64,000 bases of DNA from an uncultured Pseudomonas sp. (GTDB lineage: Bacteria > Pseudomonadota > Gammaproteobacteria > Pseudomonadales > Pseudomonadaceae). This document shows, in pieces, positions 53,050 to 63,941 of the stretch. The stretch spans positions 6,573 to 70,572 of the forward strand of contig CALUCI010000005.1 of the NCBI GenBank assembly GCA_943914515.1, read 5' to 3'. A program made the position numbers and the translations under genes. Every line of letters starts with the position of its first letter. Position 1 is the stretch's first letter. The notes beneath the pieces were generated by a model that was given only the letters and a program-made list of their open reading frames with translations, did no database searches and was not told the DNA's origin.

Positions 53050-54186
53050 TCACGCCGGAGCCGGCACCGGCTCGAACGACAGGCACTCGCCGAGCGGAAC
53101 GAACTCCTGGCGCCGACACAGCCATGCCGACAAGAAGGTGTAGGCAGTGGTGAGGCCGGCGATCAACGCCATGGTCTGCTTGCGCTGCCGACGGTTGCGC
53201 GCATCGGCCCGCGCCTGGGATTCGCCCTTGTACTTGGTGCTGGAAAACAGCGACGCCACCAGGAACAGGATGACGGCATAGAACACCGAGATCAGGGTGA
53301 GCTTGGCAATCAGCGACAACAGGAAATTCAGCACGCCATCGTTGGTGCGAATCGAGGCGTAGATGGCGAACATCAGTGCCAGCACGAAGCCGGTGACCGA
53401 CACCACCGAGGTGAGCTCGCGGGGCAGTTCCAGCCATTTCAGCAACAGGCCGGTGAGCACGCCGGCTGCCGGCAACAGGTTGCTGATGGCGGCATCGGTG
53501 TAGTCGTTGTAGATGGTGGTCACGCCCTGATGGTGGCGCCACATCGCCCAGGCCGTCAGCAGTGCCAGGGCGACCACGGCATACTTCCAGGCCGGGCCGT
53601 CCTTGAATTTCTGCCACCAGGTCTTTATCTGCTGGCTGGCTGTGACGTCCGCTGTGCTGTTGCTGCCTTGCACTGGCTGGGCCACCTGTTGCGCGGGTTG
53701 GTACAGCGGTGGCGTGGCGGCGGCCTGTTGCCGCTGGGCTTCAAGGCGGGCCGCATGAGCCTGTTGCTGGGCGGCGGCGCGCTCGGCAAGCTCCTGCTGG
53801 CGCGCCGCTTCGGCTTCGCGGGCCGGCGCCTGTTGCGCCTGGGCACGGGCATCGAAGGCTTTGCCCTTCTCGGCGGTGACATAATTTTCCAACGCCGTGA
53901 TGCGTGCGCCGATGGCCTTGTCCAGGCACTTCTGCTCGGTGCAGGTGTTACGGGTCTGTAGCCATTCCCGCTGCGACTGCTGCACCGCCTGGGTCTGCTC
54001 GGGATTGACCGCCAGGGCGGCCTTGTAGGAGCGCGCCAGCCGGTCATCCAGCCCCGACAGGTAGCCGTCGCGGCAGATTTCCTTTTCGGCGTAGTTGCCC
54101 GCCTTGGAGCAATCGAAGCTCGCGGCCATTGTCGGGCCGGCCAGCACAGCCATCAGCAGCGCACTGGCCACAGTTCGAAGTTGCAT
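53050..54186 (-). CDS. LprI-like N-terminal domain protein with membrane region
   Basis: A 378-aa protein. The signal peptide (residues 1-21, ALLMAVLAGPTMAAS) is followed by a lysozyme-inhibitor LprI-like domain (about 22-95; SFDCSKAGNYAEKEICRDGYLSGLDDRLARSY, four cysteines). Next comes an Ala/Gln-rich coiled-coil linker (about 105-175), and then four hydrophobic segments (from about 200). ATG 54186 is used because AAAGGA lies 10 bases upstream. The LprI-type domain is found in many periplasmic proteins, and the combination with a multi-helix membrane part suggests an envelope anchor. Function unknown. Confidence 0.75.
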   Translation of the reverse strand: MQLRTVASALLMAVLAGPTMAASFDCSKAGNYAEKEICRDGYLSGLDDRLARSYKAALAVNPEQTQAVQQSQREWLQTRNTCTEQKCLDKAIGARITALENYVTAEKGKAFDARAQAQQAPAREAEAARQQELAERAAAQQQAHAARLEAQRQQAAATPPLYQPAQQVAQPVQGSNSTADVTASQQIKTWWQKFKDGPAWKYAVVALALLTAWAMWRHHQGVTTIYNDYTDAAISNLLPAAGVLTGLLLKWLELPRELTSVVSVTGFVLALMFAIYASIRTNDGVLNFLLSLIAKLTLISVFYAVILFLVASLFSSTKYKGESQARADARNRRQRKQTMALIAGLTTAYTFLSAWLCRRQEFVPLGECLSFEPVPAPA

Positions 54187-54317
54187 CGAGATCATCCTTT
54201 CCTTATTGATCACCTGATGGCGCTGCCGAGCCTGACCTGGCCCGGCAGCGCATCATCGGAAGAGGATGATGCCAGTCACACCGACTGATGGCTATATGAC
54301 ATGCCCAGTACAGGGCA

Positions 54318-55175
54318 TCAGCTTCTGATGAAGCCCTCGTAGAAAAAGTTTTCCTGGTCCAGGTGGTCCACCCTGGACTGCTCGATCGCCCGATCCCAGC
54401 TCTCGCGTTCCGAGGCGAAGATCGGCGCCATCACCGCACCGGGGTTGAGCGCCACTGACAGTTTCACGTAGTGGAATTCGAACGGGTACCAGGCTCCCGA
54501 GCGACAGTTCTGATACAGGTAAGCCTTCTGCTTGCTCAGGGTGACGAAGTAGATATCGGCCGTGCTCTGCAACTGCCAATTCCCCGCCGAGTCCCGCTGC
54601 GGTTGGTAGTTGAGCGCCACATGGTAGGTCTCCAGACGATCCTGAAGGTTGTACATCGCCCCATGAATCCGTTCGCCAAGGGAGCTGAGATACGAATTGA
54701 ATTCGCCCAGGGCTCTGCCCGCTCCGGCGCGATTGGCCAGAAACTCGAACAGGCTGCCACTCAGCTCAACACCACGCATTTCCTGCTGGAAGCATCCCTC
54801 TTGGGCGCTCAGGGGGATATAGAGCGGGGACGGCAACTGGGCCAGCGGCTCTTGCCAGGTCGCCGGTCTGGCCCAGGCTTGCGGATCAGCAGGATAACGA
54901 TCACCGATCCAGGCGCTGACCAGCCCGACAGCCGCTTCCAGGTAGTGCCGATGGCGCCGGTAGAGCACGTCGAACGCCTGCCGTTGGGCATCATCGACCT
55001 CGGGCCCAGGCTCGCCGACAAAGCGCATCACCGAGCCCAGCGTCGCGCCCTGGGTGCGGAACAACACCGGCGCCTTGAAGTTGCTCGGCGGAGCTTCCTT
55101 GAGCCGGCGCGAAGCCTCCTCGCCAACCAGCTGTTTGCGGAAAAACGGGGACGACTCGCCATCACGTACGTTCAT
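54318..55175 (-). CDS. Unrecognised 285-aa protein (possible virulence-factor Evf type)
   Basis: A 285-aa soluble protein without signal peptide or clear membrane helix. It has a helical first half (RRHRHYLEAAVGLVSAWIG) and a mixed second half (YFVTLSKQKAYLYQNCRSG, WYPFEFHYVKLSVALNP), with cysteines at 128 and 224. I do not recognise it with certainty. The length and mixed alpha/beta look are compatible with the palmitoylated insect-gut factor Evf of Pectobacterium, and the insecticidal context makes that worth testing, but I could not confirm it. It sits alone between the LprI-like and HNH genes, all on the minus strand. Confidence 0.6.
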   Translation of the reverse strand: MNVRDGESSPFFRKQLVGEEASRRLKEAPPSNFKAPVLFRTQGATLGSVMRFVGEPGPEVDDAQRQAFDVLYRRHRHYLEAAVGLVSAWIGDRYPADPQAWARPATWQEPLAQLPSPLYIPLSAQEGCFQQEMRGVELSGSLFEFLANRAGAGRALGEFNSYLSSLGERIHGAMYNLQDRLETYHVALNYQPQRDSAGNWQLQSTADIYFVTLSKQKAYLYQNCRSGAWYPFEFHYVKLSVALNPGAVMAPIFASERESWDRAIEQSRVDHLDQENFFYEGFIRS

Positions 55176-55259
55176 GCTGCTCTCCTTGAGGACCAGACCA
55201 CGCTCAACAACTCGCGAGCACTATAGACAGGTGATCGCGAACTGACATCAATGTAGGCG

Positions 55260-56366
55260 TTACCGCTGAAACACATGCTCAACGTGGTATTTCAGGTATT
55301 CCCCGACCGCGCCCGGAACAAACCGCAGCGGCCGTGGCAAACCCAGCGCCTGGCACTGCTCGGGGCTCAAGCGTTGCGAGACCAGCATCTGCCCCTGCTG
55401 GTCGAACGACACCAGCCCGCGCTCGAACAACGCATCCAGATTCGCCGACAGCAGCAAGCCGTTGTCGCTGTCCAGGCGTTGCTTTTCGGTCGAGTCGGCC
55501 CAGGGCTTGATGTGGGAGGCGCGCAGCACTTCGGTGCAGGCCAGTTTGGTCACCGCACAGGCTCCGCCCCAGACTTCCAGCAGGTCCTGACGGAACTTGC
55601 CGTGTCCGCGCCGCGCCTGGATGCTGGTCAGCACATCGGTGATCGGCTCGCGGCCGGCGAGGAATTCATCGCGTTCCGAGGCGGCCACAGGCTCTGTCGG
55701 CGCGGCTTGAATGGCGTCCATCAGACGGATCCATTTGTCGCCGCGCTGCTCGACCGGAATGGCGTCCATCAAGCGGCCGACCAGTGCCAGGTCCAGTTCG
55801 GTGTAGCCGCCGAAGGTGCCCTGCAGCTTCTGCTTGCCGGTGATGCTGCGCGGGTCGAGGGTGACCGGCTCGTCGAACCACCAGAAGTAGTCTTCGGGGC
55901 AGATCCAGTTGGGAATCCAGTGCAGGTTCTGTTTCCAGTTGCGCATGAACTGGTGCCGGTCGTCTTCGTGCAGCTTGCGGATCTTGGTGACGCTCCAGGC
56001 CTCTTCCCAGAGATCGAGCAGGGACAGCTTGTCGACGATTTCCTCACGCTGCGGCTTCAGTCTGTCGTCGAAAAGCCCGGCGGCGTTGCCGGCGATACCG
56101 ACCAGTTGCTGGATGCCGTTGTGCGAGGCCGTCATGAAGACGAAGGTCTGTCCGGCATTCTCGATCACCGGCGCGGAACCCAGCTTTTCAGTGTGGAACA
56201 CCCGGAAGCGCTGGGTGCCACGGCGCAGCAACAGGCGCGACGAGTTGTTCCATTCCTCGTGACCGTAGCCGTTTTCCTTGGGGTAGCCGCTGGTTGCGAA
56301 CACGCCGGAAGGAGCTGAATAGTTGTTGGTGTTCCAGAAAACCGGTTTTTGAACGAACAACGCCAT
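55260..56366 (-). CDS. HNH endonuclease family protein
   Basis: A 368-aa protein. The C-terminal HNH region is recognisable as ACAVTKLACTEVLRASHIKPW followed by LDSDNGLLLSANLDALFERGLVSF; this matches the HNH_2 type found in restriction-like nucleases. The N-terminal 250 residues, with several Trp-rich stretches (WIPNWICPEDYFWWFDEP), are not recognised and may be a specificity or sensing domain. It is not paired with a methyltransferase. ATG 56366 has AGGA upstream. A role in DNA defence is possible but not shown. Confidence 0.8.
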   Translation of the reverse strand: MALFVQKPVFWNTNNYSAPSGVFATSGYPKENGYGHEEWNNSSRLLLRRGTQRFRVFHTEKLGSAPVIENAGQTFVFMTASHNGIQQLVGIAGNAAGLFDDRLKPQREEIVDKLSLLDLWEEAWSVTKIRKLHEDDRHQFMRNWKQNLHWIPNWICPEDYFWWFDEPVTLDPRSITGKQKLQGTFGGYTELDLALVGRLMDAIPVEQRGDKWIRLMDAIQAAPTEPVAASERDEFLAGREPITDVLTSIQARRGHGKFRQDLLEVWGGACAVTKLACTEVLRASHIKPWADSTEKQRLDSDNGLLLSANLDALFERGLVSFDQQGQMLVSQRLSPEQCQALGLPRPLRFVPGAVGEYLKYHVEHVFQR

Positions 56367-56565
56367 TAACTTGGATCCTTGTATAAGCAGCCTTCACATA
56401 CGCAGGCTCTGATTGTGCAAGGATGATATCAAAAAGACATCAACCAATAGCCATGCTTCATGCAGACGGGGCATCAGGGCGCAGAAAAAGTCCCACAACG
56501 TTTCAGGAGAATTCAACAGTCAATTACGTTAGGCTCTGGCTTTTCCCAACAATGGAGTACTCCCC

Positions 56566-56847
56566 ATGGCCCGAGCCAGCGCACGCCACATCCTCGTCAG
56601 CAGCGAAGACAAGTGCAACGAACTGAAGGCGCAGATCGAAGGCGGCGCCGACTTCGCCGAAGTCGCCAAAGCCAACTCCACCTGCCCTTCCAGCCGTCAG
56701 GGCGGCGACCTGGGCTCGTTCGGTCCAGGCCAGATGGTCAAGGAATTCGACACCGTGGTCTTCAGCGCGCCGCTGAACACCGTGCAAGGTCCGGTGAAGA
56801 CCCAGTTCGGTTATCACCTCCTGGAAGTGACCAGCCGCCAGGACTGA
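56566..56847 (+). CDS. ppiC: Parvulin-type peptidyl-prolyl isomerase PpiC
   Basis: A 93-aa cytoplasmic parvulin, the same length as E. coli PpiC. The domain fills the whole protein: ASARHILVSSEDKCNELKAQI, FAEVAKANSTCPSSRQGGDLG, FGPGQMVKEFDTVVFS and VKTQFGYHLLEVTSRQ carry the catalytic His and Met/Phe pocket of the family. No signal peptide. The gene ends 6 bases before the solute-binding protein ORF; an operon is possible but the spacing may reflect the REP insertion there. Confidence 0.95.
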   Translation: MARASARHILVSSEDKCNELKAQIEGGADFAEVAKANSTCPSSRQGGDLGSFGPGQMVKEFDTVVFSAPLNTVQGPVKTQFGYHLLEVTSRQD

Positions 56848-56853
56848 TCGGTC

Positions 56854-58752
56854 TTGCGCCGATTTGCGAAAGCGCGGTGCAGGCTATCGCCAGCACGCTC
56901 GCTGCTACAGCATTGCGCAACCTCTGTAGCAGCGGGCGTGCTGGCGATGGCATTCAGTCTCAGCGCCCACGCCGCCCCCTCCCACGCCCTCACCGTCTAC
57001 GGCGAAGCCCCCCGCTACCCCGCCACCTTCCAGCACTTCGACTACACCAATCCCGACGCCCCCAAGGGCGGCAACCTGCGCCGCTCGGCCATCGAGATCG
57101 GCCAGTTCGACCATGTGCTGCCCTACATCGACAAGGGCATCGGCATCAGCGAAATCGACGGCTGGCTGTACTCGCCGCTGGCGGTCCGCTCGCAGGATGA
57201 GCCCTACACGGTCTATGGCCTGGTGGCCCGACGCATGGAACGCGCCGACGATGGCTTGTGGCTGCGTTTCTACATCGATCCGAATGCGCGCTTTGCCGAT
57301 GGCCAGCCGATCCGCGCCGAAGACGTGCGCTTCACTTACGATCTGCTGCTGCGCGAAGGCAACCTGAAATACCGTACCCAGTTCGCCGATGTCGCCGATG
57401 TGGTGGTCGAATCCCCGGGCCAGGTGCGTTTCGACTTCAAGACCAACCAGAACCGTACCCTCGCCCTCGACCTCGCCTCCCTGCCGGTGCTGCCCGAACA
57501 CTGGTGGCGCAGCCGCGACTTCGCCAACGGCGGCGGCTTCGAGGCGCCGCTGGGCAGCGGCCCGTACCGCGTCGGCCGGATCGACAATGGCCGCAGCATC
57601 ACCTTCGAACGCAACCGCGACTGGTGGGGCAAGGACTTGCCGGTCAACCGTGGTCGCTACAACTTCGACCAGTTGCGCATCGAGTACTTCGGCGATACCG
57701 ATGTCGCCCGCCAGGTGCTGCGCGGCGGCGGCTACGACTACAACCGCGAGTTTTCCGCCACCGGCTACACCATCGGCTACAACGGCCCGGCGCTGGACGA
57801 CGGCCGCCTGCGGCGCGCGCACCTGGCCAAGGCCATGGCGCAAAGTGCCCAGGGCTATGTGTTCAACCTGCAACGGCCGGTGTTTCAGGACCGCCGCGTG
57901 CGCCAGGCGCTGGGCCTGCTGTGGGACTTCGAGTGGAGTAACCGGCAGATGATGCGCGAGATGTACATCCGCCAGCAGAGCTACTTCGCCAACAGCCCGC
58001 TGGCCGCCCGCGCGTTGCCCGACGCCGAGGAACTCAAGTTGCTTGAGCCTTTGCGCGGAAAGATTCCCGAGGAAGTGTTCAGCCAGGTCTTCCAGGCGCC
58101 GCGCACCGACGGCTCGGGACTGATCCGCGACAAGCAGTTGCAGGCCCTGGCGCTGCTGGAACAGGCCGGCTGGCACCCCGACGGCGACCGCCTGGTGAAT
58201 GCCCGGGGCGAGCCGCTGAGCTTCGTCTTTCTCAATGGCCAGAACGGCATGGAACGCCTGCTGCTGCCGTGGAAGCGCACCCTGGCGCAGATCGGCATCG
58301 ACATGCAGATCCGCCGCGTCGATGCCGCACAGTACGTCAACCGGCTGATGGCCCGGGACTACGACATGGTGGTCACCGGCTACCCGGTATCGCCTTCGCC
58401 GGGCCTGGAACTGTACAGCTACTTCGGCTCGGCGGCGGCCGACGACCCCGGTTCCAACAACCTGATGGCCCTGCGCGACCCCGCCGTCGACAGCCTGATC
58501 GACGGCCTGGTACGCGCCGCTACCCAGGCCGACATGCAGCGCCACGCCCACGCCCTGGACCGGGTGCTGCAATGGAACTACTACTGGATTCCCAACTACT
58601 ACCCACCGGGAACCTCGAGTGTCTGGTGGAACCGCTTCGGCCTGCCCAAGGTGCCGGCCAGCAATGACCCGGCGCTGGATACCTGGTGGGAAGTCAGCCC
58701 GACCGCACTGACCAACGCACAGATGGCCGAACGCAACGGAGCCGGCAAATGA
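56854..58752 (+). CDS. YejA-like peptide ABC transporter solute-binding protein
   Basis: A 632-aa extracellular solute-binding protein of family 5, resembling YejA. Features are the mature start [82 protein letters not shown] and [22 protein letters not shown]. It binds oligopeptides or microcin C-like peptides in the periplasm. The start is uncertain: the only upstream start giving a full signal sequence is TTG 56854, with no ribosome site. Codons 11-32 lie inside a REP inverted pair, so the 5' end appears rebuilt by the repeat. YejB follows with a 4-base overlap. Confidence 0.85.
   Translation: MRRFAKARCRLSPARSLLQHCATSVAAGVLAMAFSLSAHAAPSHALTVYGEAPRYPATFQHFDYTNPDAPKGGNLRRSAIEIGQFDHVLPYIDKGIGISEIDGWLYSPLAVRSQDEPYTVYGLVARRMERADDGLWLRFYIDPNARFADGQPIRAEDVRFTYDLLLREGNLKYRTQFADVADVVVESPGQVRFDFKTNQNRTLALDLASLPVLPEHWWRSRDFANGGGFEAPLGSGPYRVGRIDNGRSITFERNRDWWGKDLPVNRGRYNFDQLRIEYFGDTDVARQVLRGGGYDYNREFSATGYTIGYNGPALDDGRLRRAHLAKAMAQSAQGYVFNLQRPVFQDRRVRQALGLLWDFEWSNRQMMREMYIRQQSYFANSPLAARALPDAEELKLLEPLRGKIPEEVFSQVFQAPRTDGSGLIRDKQLQALALLEQAGWHPDGDRLVNARGEPLSFVFLNGQNGMERLLLPWKRTLAQIGIDMQIRRVDAAQYVNRLMARDYDMVVTGYPVSPSPGLELYSYFGSAAADDPGSNNLMALRDPAVDSLIDGLVRAATQADMQRHAHALDRVLQWNYYWIPNYYPPGTSSVWWNRFGLPKVPASNDPALDTWWEVSPTALTNAQMAERNGAGK
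56884..56950. repeat. REP inverted pair inside the signal-peptide coding region
   Basis: ATCGCCAGCACGCTCGCTGC... (56886-56910) and its near-perfect inverse (56924-56948, ending GGGCGTGCTGGCGAT) differ at one position and enclose 13 bases. This is a third REP family in the window (CTGTAGCAGCGGGC...). Confidence 0.85.
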
Positions 58753-59801
58753 CCGCCTATATCCTGCGGCGCCTGCTGCTGATCATTCCGACCTTGCTGG
58801 TGATCCTGCTGGTCAATTTCGTCATCGTCCAGGCCGCCCCCGGCGGGCCGGTGGAACAGGCAGTGGCGCGCCTGCAAGGGCTTGGCGGCGGCGCACCGGG
58901 CGCCAGTTCGGTGACCGTCGACTCGCGGGCCAGCCGCGGCCTCGACCCGGCATTGCTGGAAACCATCAAGCGCCAGTACGGCTTCGACAAATCGGCACCG
59001 GAACGGCTCTGGCTGATGCTCGGCAACTATGCCCGGCTGGACTTTGGTGACAGCTTCTTTCGCGGCGCGAAGGTTACCGAACTGATTCTCGACAAGTTGC
59101 CGGTGACGCTCTCGCTGGGCTTCTGGGCGACGCTGATCACCTACCTGGTGTCGATCCCGCTGGGCATTCGCAAGGCGGTGCGCCACGGCAGCGCCTTCGA
59201 TGCCTGGAGCAGCAGCCTGATCGTGATCGGCTACGCGCTGCCGGCGTTTCTGTTCGCCTTGCTGCTGATCGTGCTGTTTGCCGGCGGCACCTCGCTGAAC
59301 TGGTTTCCGGTGCGCGGGCTGGTCTCGGAAAACTTCGCCGAGCTGAGTCTGATCGGCAAGATCGCCGACTATTTCTGGCACCTGGTGCTGCCGGTGGGAT
59401 CGCTGGTGATCGGCGGTTTCGCCACCCTGACCCTGCTGACCAAGAACGCCTTTCTCAACGAAATCACCCGCCAGTACGTGGTCACCGCCCGCGCCAAGGG
59501 CCTCAGCGAGCGCCGCGTGCTGTACGGCCATGTGTTTCGCAACGCCATGCTGCTGGTGGTGGCGGGCATTCCGCAGGCGCTGATCACGGTGTTCTTTGCC
59601 GGCTCGCTGCTGATCGAGGTGATCTTCTCCCTCGACGGCCTCGGCCGCATGAGCTACGACGCGGCGGTGAGCCGGGACTATCCGGTGGTATTCGGCTCGC
59701 TGTTCATCTTCACCCTGTTCGGCCTGGTGATCCGCCTGCTGGGCGATCTCTGCTACACCCTGGTCGACCCGCGCATCGACTTCGCCACGAGGGCCCGCTG
59801 A
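58749..59801 (+). CDS. yejB: YejB-like ABC transporter permease
   Basis: A 350-aa inner-membrane permease of the peptide/microcin C (YejABEF) family. An N-terminal helix ([21 protein letters not shown]) is followed by an extended periplasmic loop (residues 30-120) and five more helices. The cytoplasmic coupling EAA-like motif is seen around [22 protein letters not shown]. The start overlaps the solute-binding protein stop (ATGA). Normal partners are YejE, present, and a YejF ATPase, which is absent here. Confidence 0.92.
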   Translation: MTAYILRRLLLIIPTLLVILLVNFVIVQAAPGGPVEQAVARLQGLGGGAPGASSVTVDSRASRGLDPALLETIKRQYGFDKSAPERLWLMLGNYARLDFGDSFFRGAKVTELILDKLPVTLSLGFWATLITYLVSIPLGIRKAVRHGSAFDAWSSSLIVIGYALPAFLFALLLIVLFAGGTSLNWFPVRGLVSENFAELSLIGKIADYFWHLVLPVGSLVIGGFATLTLLTKNAFLNEITRQYVVTARAKGLSERRVLYGHVFRNAMLLVVAGIPQALITVFFAGSLLIEVIFSLDGLGRMSYDAAVSRDYPVVFGSLFIFTLFGLVIRLLGDLCYTLVDPRIDFATRAR

Positions 59802-60823
59802 TGTTTCGCCTGTCGCCGCTGAGCCAGCGCCGCCTGCACAACTTCCGGCGCAATCGCCGCGGCTGGTACTCGCTGTGGGCCTTCGTCGTGCTGCTGGGCC
59901 TGAGCCTGGGCGCGGAGCTGATCGCCAACGACAAACCGTTGCTGGTCAGCCATCAGGGCAGCCTGTATTTTCCGGCGTTCAAGCGCTACACCGAGCAGCA
60001 GTTCGGCGGCCAACTGCCGTTCCAGCCGGATTACCGCAGCCAATACGTGCGCCAGTTGATCGAAGGCCAGGGCGGCTGGATGCTGTTCCCGCCGGTGCCG
60101 TTCAGTGCCGACACGCCCAACTACGACCTGACCGGGCCGGCCCCGAGCCCACCGAGCGCGAGCAACTGGCTGGGCACCGACGACCAGGCCCGCGACGTAC
60201 TGGCGCGGGTGCTCTACGGCACGCGGGTGTCGATTCTGTTTGCCCTGGCGCTGACCGTCATCAGCACGCTGATCGGCGTCACCGCCGGTGCGCTGCAGGG
60301 TTATCACGGCGGCTGGGTCGACCTGCTCGGTCAGCGCTTGCTGGAGGTATGGTCGGGCTTGCCGGTGCTGTACCTGCTGATCATCCTCAGTGGCTTCGTC
60401 GAGCCGAACTTCTGGTGGCTGCTGGGGATCATGGCGCTGTTCTCGTGGCTGGCCCTGGTCGATGTGGTGCGCGCCGAGTTCCTCCGCGGGCGCAACCTGG
60501 AATACGTGCAGGCGGCACGGGCCATGGGCTTGCCGGACCGGCTGGTGATCATCCGGCACATCCTGCCCAACGCGATGAACGCCACCCTGACCTTTCTGCC
60601 GTTCATCCTCACCGGCGCCATCTCGACCCTGACCGCGCTGGATTTCCTCGGTTTCGGCATGCCCGCCGGCAGCGCCTCGCTGGGCGAGTTGGTGACTCAG
60701 GGCAAGCAGAACCTGCAGGCGCCCTGGCTGGGTTTCACGGCGTTTTTTGCCCTGGCACTGATCCTCTCGCTGCTGGTGTTCATCGGCGATGCCTTGCGCG
60801 AAGCCTTCGATCCGCGGGCGTGA
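59801..60823 (+). CDS. yejE: YejE-like ABC transporter permease
   Basis: A 340-aa permease. An N-terminal basic segment (FRRNRRGWYSLWAFVVLLGLSLGAEL) with one helix is followed by a large periplasmic part with GTDDQARDVLARVLYGTRVS (OppC/YejE signature), then membrane helices and the coupling motif YVQAARAMGLPDRLVIIRHILPNAM. The start shares one base with the YejB stop (TGATG). No ATP-binding cassette gene follows; the sigma-54 regulator starts 41 bases downstream. Confidence 0.92.
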   Translation: MFRLSPLSQRRLHNFRRNRRGWYSLWAFVVLLGLSLGAELIANDKPLLVSHQGSLYFPAFKRYTEQQFGGQLPFQPDYRSQYVRQLIEGQGGWMLFPPVPFSADTPNYDLTGPAPSPPSASNWLGTDDQARDVLARVLYGTRVSILFALALTVISTLIGVTAGALQGYHGGWVDLLGQRLLEVWSGLPVLYLLIILSGFVEPNFWWLLGIMALFSWLALVDVVRAEFLRGRNLEYVQAARAMGLPDRLVIIRHILPNAMNATLTFLPFILTGAISTLTALDFLGFGMPAGSASLGELVTQGKQNLQAPWLGFTAFFALALILSLLVFIGDALREAFDPRA

Positions 60824-60863
60824 GCCGGGCATAATCGCAGCCTTCATTTCGGCGGAGCCTCCC

Positions 60864-62258
<1,395 letters not shown>

Positions 62259-62281
62259 AGAGACTTTCATCTCCATTCAGA

Positions 62282-62400
62282 CCCCCCCCCCCGTCCGTAG
62301 GAGCTGGCTTGCCAGCGATCGGGCGCAAAGCGGCCGTAGATCAGTGTGTAGAGTTCGGGGACCGCTGTGCGGTCCTTCGCGGGCAAGCCCGCTCCTACGA
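62282..62400. repeat. Poly-C tract and two REP elements
   Basis: A run of 11 C residues (62282-62292) precedes a GTAGGAGCTGGCTTGCCAGCG element (62297-62317) and an inverted GTAGGAGCGGGC-type element (62376-62400). They lie between the activator stop and the GntP promoter. The 279-base gap has no gene. Confidence 0.8.
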
Positions 62401-62474
62401 GGGTGGCGTCCCGGTTTAGAGACAGGCGATTCAAGAAATAATGATTTTTCCTTGTAAATCAAGCACTTAACAAC

Positions 62475-62491
62475 TTGGCACGATTCCCGCT
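62475..62491 (+). promoter_or_regulatory. Sigma-54 (-24/-12) promoter of the GntP permease
   Basis: TTGGCACGATTCCCGCT fits TTGGCACG-N4-TTGCW with GG and GC in register; the -12 half is CCGC rather than TTGC. It lies 46 bases before the GntP start codon and directly downstream of a sigma-54 activator gene. Confidence 0.75.
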
Positions 62492-62537
62492 ATCTCCTTG
62501 AACCCAACAAAAACAAGATTCACCAAGGAGACACTCA

Positions 62538-63941
62538 ATGAGTGTGATCATTGCCCTCGCAGCCCTGGCGCTGCTGATGCTGGCTGCCTACCGTGGTTAC
62601 AGCGTCATTCTGTTTGCCCCCATCGCCGCCCTCGGTGCGGTGCTGCTCACCGACCCGTCCGCCGTCGCCCCCGCCTTCACCGGGGTGTTCATGGAGAAAA
62701 TGGTCGGCTTCATCAAACTGTACTTCCCGGTGTTCCTGCTCGGTGCCGTGTTCGGCAAGCTGATCGAGCTCTCGGGCTTCTCGCGCTCGATTGTCGCCGC
62801 GGCCATCCGCTTGCTCGGTACTCGCCAGGCGATGCTGGTGATCGTGCTGGTGTGCGCGCTGCTGACCTACGGCGGCGTGTCGCTGTTCGTGGTGGTGTTC
62901 GCGGTCTATCCGTTTGCCGCCGAGATGTTCCGCCAGAGCAACATCCCCAAACGGCTGATCCCGGCGACGCTGGCGGTGGGCGGTTTCAGCTTCACCATGG
63001 ACGCGTTGCCGGGCACGCCGCAGATCCAGAACATCATCCCGACCACCTTCTTCGGCACCGACACCTGGGCCGCGCCGGTGCTCGGCATCCTCGGCAGCAT
63101 CTTCGTGCTGGCGGTGGGCATGGCTTACCTGGAGTGGCGCCGGCGCGTTGCCGTGCGCAATGGCGAGGGCTATGGCGACCCGGCAACGCTGGTCAACGAG
63201 CCGGTGCCATTCACCGGTACGAACCTCGCGCATGCCGGGATCGCGGTATTGCCGCTGTTGCTGGTGTTTGTCTCGAACAAGTTGTTCACCCTGGGCATCC
63301 CGCATTGGTACGGCGCCGAGCACAGCTTCGTGCCGTCCATCCTCGGCAAGTCCGCACCGGTGGTACAGGAGGTGCCGAAGATCGCTGCGATCTGGGCGGT
63401 GGAGGGGGCGCTGCTGGTCGGCATCCTGTCGGTGATGGTCTTGGCCTGGCGGCCGGTCGTAACCCAGTTTGCGGATGGCACCAAGACCGCGATCAGCGGT
63501 GCCTTGTTGGCTGCAATGAACACTGCCTCGGAATATGGCTTTGGCGCGGTGATTGCCGCATTGCCGGGTTTCATGGTGGTGGCCAATGCCTTGGGCTCGA
63601 TCAAGGATCCGCTGCTGCACGAAGCTGTGACGGTCACCGGCCTGGCAGGTGTCACCGGCTCGGCCTCAGGCGGCATGAGCATCGCCTTGGCGGCGATGTC
63701 GGACACCTTCATCGAGAACGCGCAGGCGGCCGGTATCCCGATGGAAGTGCTGCACCGGGTTGCCTCGATGGCCTCGGGCGGCATGGACAGCCTGCCGCAC
63801 AACGGCGCCGTGATCACCTTGTTGATGGTGACCGGGCTGACCCATCGCCAGGCCTACAAGGACATTTTCGCCGTGACCATCATCAAGACCCTCGCGGTGT
63901 TCGTGGTGATCGGCATCTATTACGCCACCGGCTGGGTTTGA
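62538..63941 (+). CDS. GntP-family permease (probable 3-hydroxybutyrate/gluconate-type importer)
   Basis: A 467-aa inner-membrane permease with about twelve to fourteen helices. Family features are YRGYSVILFAPIAALGAVLLTD, FFGTDTWAAPVLGILGS, AMNTASEYGFGAVIAALPG and MASGGMDSLPHNGAVITLLMVTGLTHRQAYKDIF. GntP proteins import gluconate and other hydroxy acids. The place downstream of an HbcR-like activator points to 3-hydroxybutyrate. AAGGAG lies before ATG 62538. The expected dehydrogenase gene (bdhA) would lie beyond the right edge of the window, if present. Confidence 0.9.
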   Translation: MSVIIALAALALLMLAAYRGYSVILFAPIAALGAVLLTDPSAVAPAFTGVFMEKMVGFIKLYFPVFLLGAVFGKLIELSGFSRSIVAAAIRLLGTRQAMLVIVLVCALLTYGGVSLFVVVFAVYPFAAEMFRQSNIPKRLIPATLAVGGFSFTMDALPGTPQIQNIIPTTFFGTDTWAAPVLGILGSIFVLAVGMAYLEWRRRVAVRNGEGYGDPATLVNEPVPFTGTNLAHAGIAVLPLLLVFVSNKLFTLGIPHWYGAEHSFVPSILGKSAPVVQEVPKIAAIWAVEGALLVGILSVMVLAWRPVVTQFADGTKTAISGALLAAMNTASEYGFGAVIAALPGFMVVANALGSIKDPLLHEAVTVTGLAGVTGSASGGMSIALAAMSDTFIENAQAAGIPMEVLHRVASMASGGMDSLPHNGAVITLLMVTGLTHRQAYKDIFAVTIIKTLAVFVVIGIYYATGWV

